Source: Methylomonas sp. (GTDB lineage Bacteria; Pseudomonadota; Gammaproteobacteria; Methylococcales; Methylomonadaceae). From it: DNA of 64,000 nucleotides. Made by a program: the position numbers and the translations under genes. This document shows, in pieces, positions 17,231-26,500 of the stretch (the stretch's first letter is position 1; each line of letters starts with the position of its first letter). The notes under the pieces are model-generated. The model searched no databases and was not told the DNA's origin. It saw only the letters and a program-made list of their open reading frames with translations. The stretch spans positions 75,843-139,842 of the forward strand of contig NZ_JALOBS010000004.1 of assembly GCF_023228165.1 (NCBI RefSeq). Direction: 5' to 3'.

Positions 17231-18865
17231 TTATCCTGGCGTGATTTTGGCCTTTCTATCCGGCACCAACACGGTATTTCGCGGTGGGCGACTATCATCC
17301 AAATCCGGATAATCCTTGGTGAAGTGCAGCCCGCGGCTCTCCTTGCGTTGCTGGGCGCTACGGATGATCAGTTCGGCAACGATGACCAGATTACGCAGTT
17401 CCAGCAAATCGCTGCTGATGCGGAATTTGCCGTAATATTCACCGATTTCGTCTTTCAGCAGCACCAGTCTGTTCATGGCCCGGTCCAGCCGTTTGCTGGT
17501 GCGGACGATGCCGACATAGTCCCACATGAAACGGCGTAATTCATCCCAGTTGTGGGCTATCACCACCTCTTCATCCGAATCGCTGACCTGCGACTCGTCC
17601 CAGGCCGGCAACAACGGCGGTTCCGGCAGGTCGGCGTATCGACGCCTTATGTCCTGATTGGCCTGCTCGGCAAACACCAGGCACTCCAGCAGCGAGTTGC
17701 TGGCCATGCGGTTGGCGCCGTGCAAACCGGTGCAGGCTACTTCACCTATGGCGTAAAGGCCGGGTATGTCGGTTCTGGCGTCCCGATCCGTCAACACGCC
17801 GCCACAGGTGTAATGGGCGGCCGGTACCACCGGAATTGGTTGGCGGCTGATATCGATGTCAACTTTCAGACATTGACTATAAATGGTGGGGAAGTGTTGT
17901 TGAATGAATTCCTTGGGCTTATGGCTAATGTCCAGATACACGCAATCGATACCGTGTTTTTTGATTTCGCTGTCTATGGCACGGGCGACGATGTCGCGGG
18001 GCGCCAGTTCCATGCGCTCGTCGTAGCGGCGCATGAAGCGTTCGCCGTTCGGCAATATCAAATGGCCGCCTTCGCCGCGTACGGCTTCGCTGATTAAAAA
18101 CGAGCGTGCGGAAGGGTGGTAAAGGCAGGTGGGGTGGAATTGCATGAATTCCATATTGCCGACCCGACAGCCGGCCCGCCAAGCCAAGGCAATACCGTCT
18201 CCGCTGGAAATATGCGGGTTGGTGGAATACAAATACACCTTGTTGGCGCCGCCGGTGGCCAGCACCACGACTTTTGTGGCAATGGTCTTAATGGTGTCGG
18301 CTTTGCTGTCCAACACATAAGCACCGCAGATGCGCTGTGGAGATAAGCCCAGTTTTTCCGCCGTGATTAGTTCAACTACATTATGATGCTCCAATAAATC
18401 GATATTGGGATGTTGTCGGGCGCGTTCGATTAACGATAACGAAACCGCTTTGCCGGTGGCGTCATCAGTATGCACGATACGGCGATGCGAATGGCCGCCT
18501 TCCCGGTTTAAATGCAACTGTTTGCTGCCGTCGGCTACCTTTTCTTCGGTAAAATTGACGCCTTGGGCACGCAGCCATTCGATGCTTTCGCGTCCCTTGG
18601 ATACCGTGAGTTGCACGATATCCGGGTCGCAAAGGCCGGCTCCGGCAATTAATGTGTCTTCGATGTGCGATTCGATAGAATCGTATTCATCGTCGAATAC
18701 GGCTGAAATACCGCCTTGAGCATAGTAGGTGCTGCACTCGGTCAGTGCGAATTTGGCCAAGACCGCGACTCGATAGGTGTCGGCCAAATGCAGTGCCAAA
18801 CTGAGGCCTGCACCGCCGCTACCGGCGATCAATACGTCATAATGTGGGTTGGAATGCGCTGTCAA
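17231..18865 (-). CDS. nadB: L-aspartate oxidase
   Basis: A 544-residue flavoprotein that oxidises L-aspartate to iminoaspartate, the first step of de novo NAD synthesis. The N-terminal dinucleotide motif DVLIAGSGGAGLSLALHLAD (~10-29) binds FAD. ECSTYYAQGGISAVF, NREGGHSHRRIVHTDDATG, and HYTCGGVLTDRDART with GLYAIGEVACTGLHGANRMASNSLLE are the conserved NadB/succinate-dehydrogenase-type blocks. The C-terminal helical domain is complete. Start is a TTG at 18865 without a clear ribosome binding site, but it fits the known N-terminus. It is divergent from rpoE, an arrangement seen in many gammaproteobacteria. Confidence 0.95.
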   Translation of the reverse strand: MTAHSNPHYDVLIAGSGGAGLSLALHLADTYRVAVLAKFALTECSTYYAQGGISAVFDDEYDSIESHIEDTLIAGAGLCDPDIVQLTVSKGRESIEWLRAQGVNFTEEKVADGSKQLHLNREGGHSHRRIVHTDDATGKAVSLSLIERARQHPNIDLLEHHNVVELITAEKLGLSPQRICGAYVLDSKADTIKTIATKVVVLATGGANKVYLYSTNPHISSGDGIALAWRAGCRVGNMEFMQFHPTCLYHPSARSFLISEAVRGEGGHLILPNGERFMRRYDERMELAPRDIVARAIDSEIKKHGIDCVYLDISHKPKEFIQQHFPTIYSQCLKVDIDISRQPIPVVPAAHYTCGGVLTDRDARTDIPGLYAIGEVACTGLHGANRMASNSLLECLVFAEQANQDIRRRYADLPEPPLLPAWDESQVSDSDEEVVIAHNWDELRRFMWDYVGIVRTSKRLDRAMNRLVLLKDEIGEYYGKFRISSDLLELRNLVIVAELIIRSAQQRKESRGLHFTKDYPDLDDSRPPRNTVLVPDRKAKITPG

Positions 18866-19002
18866 TGTAGTGTGTTTAAGAATATGAAGATTTTATTACG
18901 ATGAGGCAAAATCATATCTTGTTTTAGCGCAGCGGTAATTTTTTTTGTATTGCCAGAACTAATGATGTTTAATTCTGTCCATTCTTACATCTTAATAGCT
19001 CA

Positions 19003-19593
19003 GTGAACGAATCAACAAGGCTCTCCGAAGATTTAGATCAGGACTTGGTGCGAAGAGTCCAGCAAGGCGACAAATCCGCCTTCGATCTTCTCGTTATCAA
19101 GTATCAACACAGGATTGTGCATCTGGTCAACCGGTATGTAAAAGACCCCAGTGAAGCGCAGGACGTGGCGCAGGATTCTTTTATCAAAGCCTACAAGGCC
19201 TTGGGTGATTTTAGAGGTGATAGCGCTTTTTATACTTGGTTATATCGAATAGCGATTAATACCGCTAAAAATTATCTGTTGTCGCGCTCCAGGCGGCATT
19301 CTGACTACGAAGTGGATATGCAGGATGCCGAACAAACCGAGAACGCCCCGCAGTTAAAGGATATAGAAACGCCGGAGCATCAATTGATGAATGATCAGAT
19401 TATTGCGGTAATCAAATCAGCCATTGAGAAATTGCCCGAAGAAATGCGGATTGCCATTACCCTCCGGGAGTTTGAAGGCATGAGCTACGAAGAGATTGCC
19501 GAAGCCATGGACTGCCCGATTGGCACCGTGCGCTCTCGGATATTCAGGGCCCGTGAGGCCATCGACGAAAAATTAAACCCATTGCTCGGTTAA
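19003..19593 (+). CDS. rpoE: RNA polymerase sigma factor RpoE/AlgU
   Basis: A 196-residue ECF sigma factor starting with GTG. Region 2 contains DLLVIKYQHRIVHLVNRYV, DAQDVAQDSFIKAYKAL-type sequence and FYTWLYRIAINTAKNYL. Region 4 contains LREFEGMSYEEIAEAMDCPIGTVRSRIFRARE. It directs transcription of envelope-stress genes. The next genes are its anti-sigma factor, RseB and a DegP-like protease, the classic regulatory operon. A GAACTA stretch about 45 bases upstream could be part of an autoregulated -35 element, but no well-spaced -10 was found. Confidence 0.96.
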   Translation: MNESTRLSEDLDQDLVRRVQQGDKSAFDLLVIKYQHRIVHLVNRYVKDPSEAQDVAQDSFIKAYKALGDFRGDSAFYTWLYRIAINTAKNYLLSRSRRHSDYEVDMQDAEQTENAPQLKDIETPEHQLMNDQIIAVIKSAIEKLPEEMRIAITLREFEGMSYEEIAEAMDCPIGTVRSRIFRAREAIDEKLNPLLG

Positions 19594-19603
19594 AGGTATT
19601 ACC

Positions 19604-20107
19604 ATGCAAGAACAACAACTTGAAAAACTTTCATTATTGGTTGACGATCAACTCGATAATGCACAGGCTGTCTCGATGTTAAAGTCGGTTCAGCGCGACC
19701 CGGAACTGCAAGCCAAGCTGCAACGCTATGCCCTGATTAGTCAGGCGCTTAAAGGCGAACAAGGCTCGGTAGCAAGTCTGGATTTTTCCGACAAGATCAA
19801 ACAACAGTTGCAATCGGAACCGGTTTACTTTTTGCCGCGGAAAAAATCCGACGACCACATTAAAAAAACCTCGCTAGCAGTGGCAGCTTCGGTGGTTTTG
19901 GCGGTAGTCGGATTTTACGCCGGAAAAATGCAAAATCAGGTGCAACCCTTCGCGGAAGTCACTGCGGCGGCTGAGCATCAGATGCCGGTAGAACAAATGA
20001 ATGCGCAGTTTAATGATTATTTGCAAGCCCACGACAACGTTTGGTACGTTAACAACAATGTTGGCGTCAAATCGTATGCGCGCTTGGCCAGTTATCAACA
20101 CAATTAA
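19604..20107 (+). CDS. rseA: anti-sigma-E factor RseA/MucA
   Basis: A 167-residue single-pass protein. The N-terminal domain LEKLSLLVDDQLDNAQAVSML (~6-26) is the sigma-binding part of RseA/MucA. One transmembrane helix (SLAVAASVVLAVVGFYAG, ~88-105) leads to a short periplasmic tail ending ARLASYQHN. It holds RpoE at the membrane until regulated proteolysis. It lies 10 bases after rpoE and 8 bases before rseB. Confidence 0.92.
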   Translation: MQEQQLEKLSLLVDDQLDNAQAVSMLKSVQRDPELQAKLQRYALISQALKGEQGSVASLDFSDKIKQQLQSEPVYFLPRKKSDDHIKKTSLAVAASVVLAVVGFYAGKMQNQVQPFAEVTAAAEHQMPVEQMNAQFNDYLQAHDNVWYVNNNVGVKSYARLASYQHN

Positions 20108-20115
20108 ACTTATTA

Positions 20116-21057
20116 ATGCGATTTTTATTTGTTTTTCTGTTTTTTGTATCCTGTGCATTTGCGAATGACGATCAGACTTTAAGCGGTCAGCAATGGCTGG
20201 AAAAAGTTAATCATGCGATGAAATCCTTGAATTACCACGGTACCGTGGTATTCATGAGACACGGTCAAGTCGATACCATGCGGTATCAGCACACTTTTGA
20301 AAATGGCATCGAAACCGAACGGTTGACTTCGTTGAATTCCCCATTGCGAGAAGTCACCCGGCAATCCAATGAGATCAGCTGTTTGTACAAGGAAAGTCAA
20401 CAAAAGATCGAAACTCAACATCCGATAGACCGATCCTTCATCGTCAATTTGCCGTTAAAGCCGGAGCGTTTGCACGATGAGTATCTGTTTGCGGTGGCCG
20501 GTCAGGAAATGATCGCCATGCGCCCGGCACAAATTATTGCGGTTTTACCCAAGGATGACTTACGTTATGCGCGTAAGCTTTGGATCGATACCGCCAGCCT
20601 TCTGCCGCTGAAAGTTGAAGTCTACGGGCTGGACGGCAAAACCCTCGAGCAAGTCTTGTTTACCGATTTGAATGTGGATTTGTTAAATACTCATACCGAT
20701 GCCGATCAAACGGCAGTCGACAAGAGCAAACATCATCAAATGGTTTCGCAAGCTGAAGCATTTGAAAAATCGCCATTTGAACTGAAAAAGTGGCCGGCAG
20801 GGTTTGAAAAAATTTTTTTCATCCGCAATACCATGCAGAAGTCCAGAAAAACCGTGGATCATTTGTTGATTAGCGACGGGTTTTCTTCCGTTTCGGTTTA
20901 TTTTGAGGCCAAAAGTGAAAAAAGTATCGAAGGTTTACGTACTTTGGGTCCCGTTAACTCCTACAGTCGCGTGATAGATGATCTGCAAGTCACCGCATTA
21001 GGGGAAGTGCCTGTGCAAACCGTGGAATTGGTTGCTAAGGGCGTATCGTTGCGTTGA
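20116..21057 (+). CDS. rseB: sigma-E regulatory protein RseB/MucB
   Basis: A 313-residue periplasmic protein with signal peptide MRFLFVFLFFVSCAFA. It contains the RseB LolA-like N-terminal domain, with WLEKVNHAMKSLNYHGTVVFMRHGQVDTMRYQH, and the C-terminal MucB domain (WPAGFEKIFFIRNTM; GFSSVSVYFE). It binds RseA and shields it from the site-1 protease, and releases it on sensing mislocalised lipopolysaccharide or protein. Its place in the operon confirms the role. Confidence 0.93.
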   Translation: MRFLFVFLFFVSCAFANDDQTLSGQQWLEKVNHAMKSLNYHGTVVFMRHGQVDTMRYQHTFENGIETERLTSLNSPLREVTRQSNEISCLYKESQQKIETQHPIDRSFIVNLPLKPERLHDEYLFAVAGQEMIAMRPAQIIAVLPKDDLRYARKLWIDTASLLPLKVEVYGLDGKTLEQVLFTDLNVDLLNTHTDADQTAVDKSKHHQMVSQAEAFEKSPFELKKWPAGFEKIFFIRNTMQKSRKTVDHLLISDGFSSVSVYFEAKSEKSIEGLRTLGPVNSYSRVIDDLQVTALGEVPVQTVELVAKGVSLR

Positions 21058-21101
21058 AATATTAACCACGTTTAAGTATGAAATGTATGAATGGAGAATT
21101 C

Positions 21102-22499
21102 ATGTTTAATAAATTTGTAAATAGCCTATGGTTTTTGATGCTGATGACATCGGTAGCCTTTGCCCAGTTGCCCGATTTTACCGAAATGGTAAAAAACAAC
21201 GGCGATGCAGTGGTCAATATCAGCACTACCCAAAAAGCGCCAGAGTTGATGATGGACTCTGATCAGCAACAAATCCCTCAGGATATACCGCCTGAGTTGG
21301 AAGATTTTTTCCGGCATTTCTTTCAAGGTCCAGGCCGCGGGTACGTGCCGAGGGAAACGAATTCTCTGGGTTCGGGCTTTGTGATTTCCAACGACGGTTA
21401 CATTCTGACTAATCATCATGTGGTTAATAACGCCTCGGAAATTGTGGTTAAGTTGAAGGACAGGCGCGAGTTGTTGGCTAAATTGGTGGGTTCGGATGAG
21501 AGTACCGATGTGGCTTTACTGAAAGTGGATGCCAGTGATTTACCCGTAGTTCAAATCGGTTCGCCGGAACAGCTGCAAGTTGGTGAATGGGTGTTGGCCA
21601 TAGGCACGCCGTTTGGTTTCGAACAATCCGTGACCGCAGGTATTGTTAGCGCGAAGGGCCGCAGTTTGCCGGACGGTAATTATGTGCCGTTTATCCAAAC
21701 CGATGTGGCCATTAATCCCGGTAATTCCGGTGGGCCATTGTTTAACATGCGGGGTCAGGTAGTGGGTATCAACTCGCAAATTTATAGCCGATCAGGCGGT
21801 TATATGGGCTTATCTTTTGCGATTCCTATTGATGTAGCCATGAACGTTGCCGAGCAAATCAAAACCAAAGGTAAGGTATCTCGCGGCTGGTTGGGCGTGC
21901 AGATACAAGATGTTACCCGTCAATTGGCCGAATCCTTTGGTATGGACAGGCCGCACGGTGCTTTGGTTGCCAAGGTGGTGCCCGGTGGTCCGGCTGAAAA
22001 AGCCGGGCTGCAGGTTGGTGACATCATTGTAGAATTTGACGATCATGTGATAGAAACATCGGGCGAACTGCCGCCTATTGTCGGTATGACTCCGGTAGAC
22101 GAAAAAGCCACGCTGAAAATCATTCGCCAGGGCGATAAGGAAGATTTGATAGTAAAAATCGGTCTGCTGCCGGCGCAGGCGGTGCAATTAACACCGAGTT
22201 CAATGCCCGAGATTACTGTAAATAGGCTTGGGTTGGGCGTGGTAGACCTGACCGAAGAACAGCGTGAACAGCTGCAAGTTGAAAAATACGGCGTTCTGGT
22301 GCAAAAAGTCAGTAAAGGTATTGCCCTGGATGCGGGCATTCAACCCGGAGACGTTATTTTGCGGGTGCAAAACGCACCGGTGAAAGATGTTGCTGACTTT
22401 AATAGAATTGTTGCTAAACTGCCTGCAGATAAATCGATTGCCATGCTGATTCAGCGTAACGGTAGTCCGGTCTTTTTAGCATTCAAGATAGATAAATAA
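21102..22499 (+). CDS. mucD: periplasmic serine protease MucD/DegP (Do family)
   Basis: 465 residues from the ATG preceded by GGAG five bases upstream; ATGs at 21078 and 21087 are less likely. The signal peptide ends VAFA. The catalytic triad is His in LTNHHVV, Asp in STDVALLK and Ser in NPGNSGGPL. Two PDZ domains follow (~265-355 and ~370-460), with SRGWLGV and GLGVVDL at their starts. It degrades or refolds damaged periplasmic proteins, and in this operon feeds back on the sigma-E response. PDZ order and length fit MucD/DegQ. Confidence 0.95.
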   Translation: MFNKFVNSLWFLMLMTSVAFAQLPDFTEMVKNNGDAVVNISTTQKAPELMMDSDQQQIPQDIPPELEDFFRHFFQGPGRGYVPRETNSLGSGFVISNDGYILTNHHVVNNASEIVVKLKDRRELLAKLVGSDESTDVALLKVDASDLPVVQIGSPEQLQVGEWVLAIGTPFGFEQSVTAGIVSAKGRSLPDGNYVPFIQTDVAINPGNSGGPLFNMRGQVVGINSQIYSRSGGYMGLSFAIPIDVAMNVAEQIKTKGKVSRGWLGVQIQDVTRQLAESFGMDRPHGALVAKVVPGGPAEKAGLQVGDIIVEFDDHVIETSGELPPIVGMTPVDEKATLKIIRQGDKEDLIVKIGLLPAQAVQLTPSSMPEITVNRLGLGVVDLTEEQREQLQVEKYGVLVQKVSKGIALDAGIQPGDVILRVQNAPVKDVADFNRIVAKLPADKSIAMLIQRNGSPVFLAFKIDK

Positions 22500-22513
22500 G
22501 AGGTATTTTGCAT

Positions 22514-23419
22514 ATGGCTAACGCAATCATCATTACGCAATTAATTGGTAATACGCCGTTAGTCAAACTGCACAGGATTGTGCCTGATGACTCGGCCACT
22601 GTGCTGGTTAAATTGGAGTCCAGAAATCCGGGCGGATCGGTTAAGGACCGGATTGGTCAGGCTATGATTCAAGCCGCGGAGAAATCGGGACATTTAAAAG
22701 CCGGAGGCCGCATTGTTGAACCCACCTCCGGCAATACCGGTATTGCATTAGCAATGATAGCCGCCGCCCGCGGCTATCGCTGTACTCTGGTTATGCCGGA
22801 TACCATGTCGATTGAAAGGCGGCAATTGCTGGCTTTGTACGGGGCCGAAATCGTCCTGACGCCCGGTAGCGAGGGTATGAATGGGGCGATTAATAAAGCC
22901 CATGACATTGTGGTGGAAACGGGTGCCTTCATGCCGCAGCAATTCGAAAATCCAGCCAACCCCGAAGTGCATCGTCAGACTACCGCCCAGGAAATCTGGT
23001 CGGGTACAGGGGGGCAAATCGATGCCTTTGTCTGCGGTGTGGGTACCGGAGGCACTATAACCGGCGTCGCCGATGTGATTAAAACCCGGAATCCTGATTT
23101 TAAAGCGATTGCCGTGGAACCTACCGAGTCCCCGGTCATCTCCGGCGGCGTGCACAGCCCGCATAAAATTCAAGGTATTGGCGCGGGGTTCATACCCAAA
23201 AATCTGGATGTGGATTTATTGGATGGAATTGAACTGGTTAGTACGGACGAGGCTTTTACGATGCGTAAACGCATAATCCAGGAAGAGGGAATTATGGTCG
23301 GTATATCTTCCGGCGCCAGTGTTTGCGCGGCTCTGCGCGTTGCCGCAAGGCTAGGGGTCGGCAAAACCGTAGTCACTATTGTTCATGATACGGGTGAGCG
23401 CTATTTGAGCATGAGTTAA
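22514..23419 (+). CDS. cysK: O-acetylserine sulfhydrylase (cysteine synthase)
   Basis: 301 residues from ATG 22514 (SD-like AAGAGG upstream; a TTG two codons earlier is not needed). It is a PLP enzyme making cysteine from O-acetylserine and sulfide. IGNTPLVKL opens the fold and Lys of GGSVKDRIG binds PLP. EPTSGNTGIALA binds substrate, GVGTGGTITG binds the PLP phosphate, and KIQGIGAGFIPKNLD is the C-terminal signature. MSIERR and EPTSGNTG favour CysK over CysM, though CysM-type activity cannot be excluded. It follows mucD by 14 bases and may be co-transcribed with it. Confidence 0.9.
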   Translation: MANAIIITQLIGNTPLVKLHRIVPDDSATVLVKLESRNPGGSVKDRIGQAMIQAAEKSGHLKAGGRIVEPTSGNTGIALAMIAAARGYRCTLVMPDTMSIERRQLLALYGAEIVLTPGSEGMNGAINKAHDIVVETGAFMPQQFENPANPEVHRQTTAQEIWSGTGGQIDAFVCGVGTGGTITGVADVIKTRNPDFKAIAVEPTESPVISGGVHSPHKIQGIGAGFIPKNLDVDLLDGIELVSTDEAFTMRKRIIQEEGIMVGISSGASVCAALRVAARLGVGKTVVTIVHDTGERYLSMS

Positions 23420-23450
23420 AATCGCAGTTTATCCATTTATTTTTCGCTGA

Positions 23451-24704
23451 ATGAAAGATTCGACTTTGAAACTGCGTTCCGCCGGGTTGGGTTATCTGAT
23501 CAACCGCATCCAGACCCTGTTTGTCAGTATGCTGCGCATCTGGACGATACCAATCGTATTGATGCTCAGTGTGGCGTCGGGGTTTACCACTTATTACGGG
23601 CTGTCGCATTTTATTACGCCCTGGATTGCGTTGATCATTACCGTCGCTATTCAGTCCATTATCGTGATTTGTTCCTTGGAAATGGCCGGTATCCATTGGG
23701 CAGCCAACCGAACCCGCTATTTTTCCGTAGTTACTTCGCTGTGTATCGCCGTAACGGCTTCCATTACTTTTTCATATTTTAAATTTTACGAAATATCCGA
23801 ACAGGAAACGCTGCATATCGACCGGGTACAGCAGATCAGGCAAGATATCAATGTCTACCTTGGCAGCGTTCTTGAACAAAAAAGCCAATTGCTGCAAAAA
23901 CATCAACAGGCTTTGGATAAAGCATCGGTCGACGTCTCACAAGCCTATTTCGGTACCCATGAACAAATAGCGCCCGGCTACAGAAATCAGGTGGGGGAAG
24001 GGCCTTTTTGGCGGCATTACAATCAGATTTATCAGGAAAAAAAGCAGGCGTTTCAAGTTCAAGAGCAAGTCTTTCTGGATCTGGATGCCAAGATTCGCCA
24101 GTTACAAACCAGTCTGGGGGATCTGGATGTTGCCCAAAACCAGGAGGCGGCTTATTACCAAATGTTGAAAAACTATCAGGATATGCAGTTGATTGTGAAT
24201 CAACTCTCCAGCAGCGCGGGTTTGCGGTTGCCGGATGCACCGATGTTGATGACTTATAAGCAATTCGTGGAAGAGGTCAAACCTTCATTTGCCATGTGGC
24301 AGGGCTTTTCCTGGTTTGCTTTTGCTTGTGCGGCCATGGTGGATTTTTTTACCGTGCTGCTCTCGTACCGTTTGGAGTTTACCGCCCCCGGCCCATTAAC
24401 GGTGCAGGAAGAGGAATTGGTGTTTGAATGTTTGCGGCAATTTTCCGAGTTTCGCATCAACCAAAACGATGAGCTGGAAATGATCATCGAAAAATCCGAG
24501 CTGGAAAAGGCCCGCCGTTATTCCGACTGGTCACGGATGTTTGTGGTCGGTTTATTATTGAGCAGAGGCTTTTTAAGAAAAGTGGATGTCAGAACCGTCG
24601 AGTTCGCGCCCAGTCTCTACCCGTTAATTGCCGAAAAAATGTCTGACAAGATAGCGGCTCTAAAAGCTAAGTCTTTACCCAAAGCGATCGACGAGCGGCC
24701 ATGA
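23451..24704 (+). CDS. uncharacterised four-helix membrane protein with coiled coil
   Basis: A 417-residue protein of unknown function. I see four hydrophobic segments: three near the N-terminus (~30-50, 55-80, 88-110) and one around 285-310. Between them lies a long, Gln/Lys-rich coiled-coil region (~115-265). The last 105 residues are charged and probably cytoplasmic. It starts an apparent three-gene unit: the stop overlaps the next start by ATGA, and that gene overlaps the lipoprotein gene. The topology suggests a helical stalk held by two membrane domains, but no family was recognised. Confidence 0.8.
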   Translation: MKDSTLKLRSAGLGYLINRIQTLFVSMLRIWTIPIVLMLSVASGFTTYYGLSHFITPWIALIITVAIQSIIVICSLEMAGIHWAANRTRYFSVVTSLCIAVTASITFSYFKFYEISEQETLHIDRVQQIRQDINVYLGSVLEQKSQLLQKHQQALDKASVDVSQAYFGTHEQIAPGYRNQVGEGPFWRHYNQIYQEKKQAFQVQEQVFLDLDAKIRQLQTSLGDLDVAQNQEAAYYQMLKNYQDMQLIVNQLSSSAGLRLPDAPMLMTYKQFVEEVKPSFAMWQGFSWFAFACAAMVDFFTVLLSYRLEFTAPGPLTVQEEELVFECLRQFSEFRINQNDELEMIIEKSELEKARRYSDWSRMFVVGLLLSRGFLRKVDVRTVEFAPSLYPLIAEKMSDKIAALKAKSLPKAIDERP

Positions 24705-25768
24705 ATAGTTCTAATAACCAGCTGGAAGCGTGGTTGGCGGGTGAGGATCTTTTTGAGCAAATGCTGCCAGACCCTGATCAGTGGGTGGCGGGGTTCGATG
24801 CGGACCGGCAATTAGTAATAGCGAAGATTGGTCCCTTCCAACGTGTTTTTTTAAAACCGGGAAAGTTCACCAAGCGTTTTTATCATCAGTTATATCCTTT
24901 AAAAATCGAAACCTGGCCTTATCGACGGCAAGTAAAATTGTTCGAAGATTTTTGCACGGTGGATATCGCGCTGGATGTGCGTTTTCAAGCCACCTTGAAT
25001 TATGTGCAAAAAAACCTGGAAGTGTTGGATAGCATTAATCAGCATATTCAAGGGCTTTACGCGGCTGTTATTGAAGACAAAATTAATCTGGAGTTGAATA
25101 AGTTAGCTGACGGCGGCTGGGTGCAAAAGGGGTTGGCCGAACACGAAAAGCGGATCGCCATCTCTGTTTGCGAGGTGTTGACACAGCAGCATATTCAGGC
25201 CGAAGCCATCTGCCACATGACGGTCACTTTTGTGGATTTTCCGGAAGTTCAGCTAGGGAAGGATAGTGTTTATCTGCACGTGCTGAAAAGGACTTTTGAA
25301 TTAAACGAAGAAAAAAATCAGGAACATCAACGCCAGCAGCGTTATAACGAACAGCAAGCCTTATTGGCAAAACAGCAGGAACTGGAACATCTTAAACAGC
25401 TGGCCGAAATGCAGCGCCGGATTCAGTTGGCCGAAGCCGAAGCGCAGATCCAGTTGTTACAGGATAAGGAACAGCTGCTCGCTCAGCAACTTCAGGTAGA
25501 GGGTCGCATACATGCCGCTCGGACCCGTCATGAGCAGCATCTCAAGGAAATCAGCTTTGAGACTGAATTGGGTGTGCAGCAAGAGCTGGAAGCCAGGCAG
25601 AGATTGGCGGAAACCCAGCAGATGACGGAGCGTTTAGCGCATCAGGCTTTGTTGGCGGATAAACAGACGGTGGCGGAAATCCAGCGGCGCGAGGCTGCTC
25701 GACAACGTTGGCGCGAGGCGGAGAAATTCGAGAATGATCGAGACGGCAACGAGAGTGTCGATGAATAA
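24701..25768 (+). CDS. SPFH/Band-7-like coiled-coil protein without membrane anchor
   Basis: A 355-residue protein. The first ~200 residues resemble a degenerate SPFH/Band-7 domain: GEDLFEQML, QLVIAKIGPFQRVFLKPG, a strand-rich FCTVDIALDVRFQATL, then LNKLADGGWVQKG and HIQAEAICHMTVTFVDFPEV. Residues ~205-345 are an almost continuous Gln/Glu/Ala-rich coiled coil. No transmembrane helix or signal peptide is seen, so it is likely cytoplasmic and attached to the membrane through the protein encoded upstream. The SPFH assignment is by pattern only and uncertain. Overlaps at both ends show tight coupling. Confidence 0.75.
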   Translation: MNSSNNQLEAWLAGEDLFEQMLPDPDQWVAGFDADRQLVIAKIGPFQRVFLKPGKFTKRFYHQLYPLKIETWPYRRQVKLFEDFCTVDIALDVRFQATLNYVQKNLEVLDSINQHIQGLYAAVIEDKINLELNKLADGGWVQKGLAEHEKRIAISVCEVLTQQHIQAEAICHMTVTFVDFPEVQLGKDSVYLHVLKRTFELNEEKNQEHQRQQRYNEQQALLAKQQELEHLKQLAEMQRRIQLAEAEAQIQLLQDKEQLLAQQLQVEGRIHAARTRHEQHLKEISFETELGVQQELEARQRLAETQQMTERLAHQALLADKQTVAEIQRREAARQRWREAEKFENDRDGNESVDE

Positions 25769-26471
25769 AATAATCAGTGGCATCGCCCTGGGTCTTTTAT
25801 TCATTATGTTGTCAGCTTGCTCATCGGCACCGCAAAGACTGCAAATCAGTTCCGAGGTGGATGCGTTGGCGACAAATGAAGCCCAAAGCAAGCGGCGCTT
25901 TGTAATATTGCCTGGTAACAAAGACATTAACCCGCAGGATTTGCAATTTATGGAGTTCAAGGGGTATGTCGAAAAATCCTTGCTTAACCGTGGTTTTATT
26001 AAGGTCGAGCAAATGCAGGATGGCGATGCGGTGTTATTTTTGAATTACGGCACAGGAGAGCCGCAGCTTAGACAATATAGCTACGACGTGCCGGTGATGA
26101 ATAATTTTGGCTATTACCCCTACTATCGCCCTTATCGGTACTATCCAAGCATGACTTACGGCTATACACAACATACTGAAACCTATGCGGTTTATAAGCG
26201 TTATTTGACGCTTGAAGCCTATGATATGGCAGCGTATTTACAGCAAAAGACTCCGATTCAGCTATGGAAAGTCAGTGTACAAAGCCAGGGGCAAAGTAAT
26301 GATCTTAGGCTGATCTTTCCTTACATGGTGACAGCCATGCAACCCTATCTCGGTACCAATACCGGTCATATGCTGACGGTAAAGGTGGACGAAACCAATC
26401 TGCTTTTGAAAGATATTTCTACCGGTAATCCGAATCGCCTACCTGCGCCTTCTCCCATGCCGCTGCCATAA
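25761..26471 (+). CDS. DUF4136-like lipoprotein
   Basis: 236 residues from the ATG at 25761, which gives a clean lipoprotein signal: MNKIISGIALGLLFIMLSA|C. The mature part has VILPGNKDINPQDLQF, GYVEKSLLNRGFIKVEQM, a Tyr/Pro-rich stretch with YYPYYRPYRYYP, and a final domain with LRLIFPYMVTAMQPYLG. The layout resembles the DUF4136 group of small envelope lipoproteins. It overlaps the stop of the SPFH-like gene by eight bases and ends the three-gene unit. Its role is unknown. Confidence 0.78.
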   Translation: MNKIISGIALGLLFIMLSACSSAPQRLQISSEVDALATNEAQSKRRFVILPGNKDINPQDLQFMEFKGYVEKSLLNRGFIKVEQMQDGDAVLFLNYGTGEPQLRQYSYDVPVMNNFGYYPYYRPYRYYPSMTYGYTQHTETYAVYKRYLTLEAYDMAAYLQQKTPIQLWKVSVQSQGQSNDLRLIFPYMVTAMQPYLGTNTGHMLTVKVDETNLLLKDISTGNPNRLPAPSPMPLP

Positions 26472-26500
26472 AGAAACCCATACCAGACCCCAAAGCCGCT

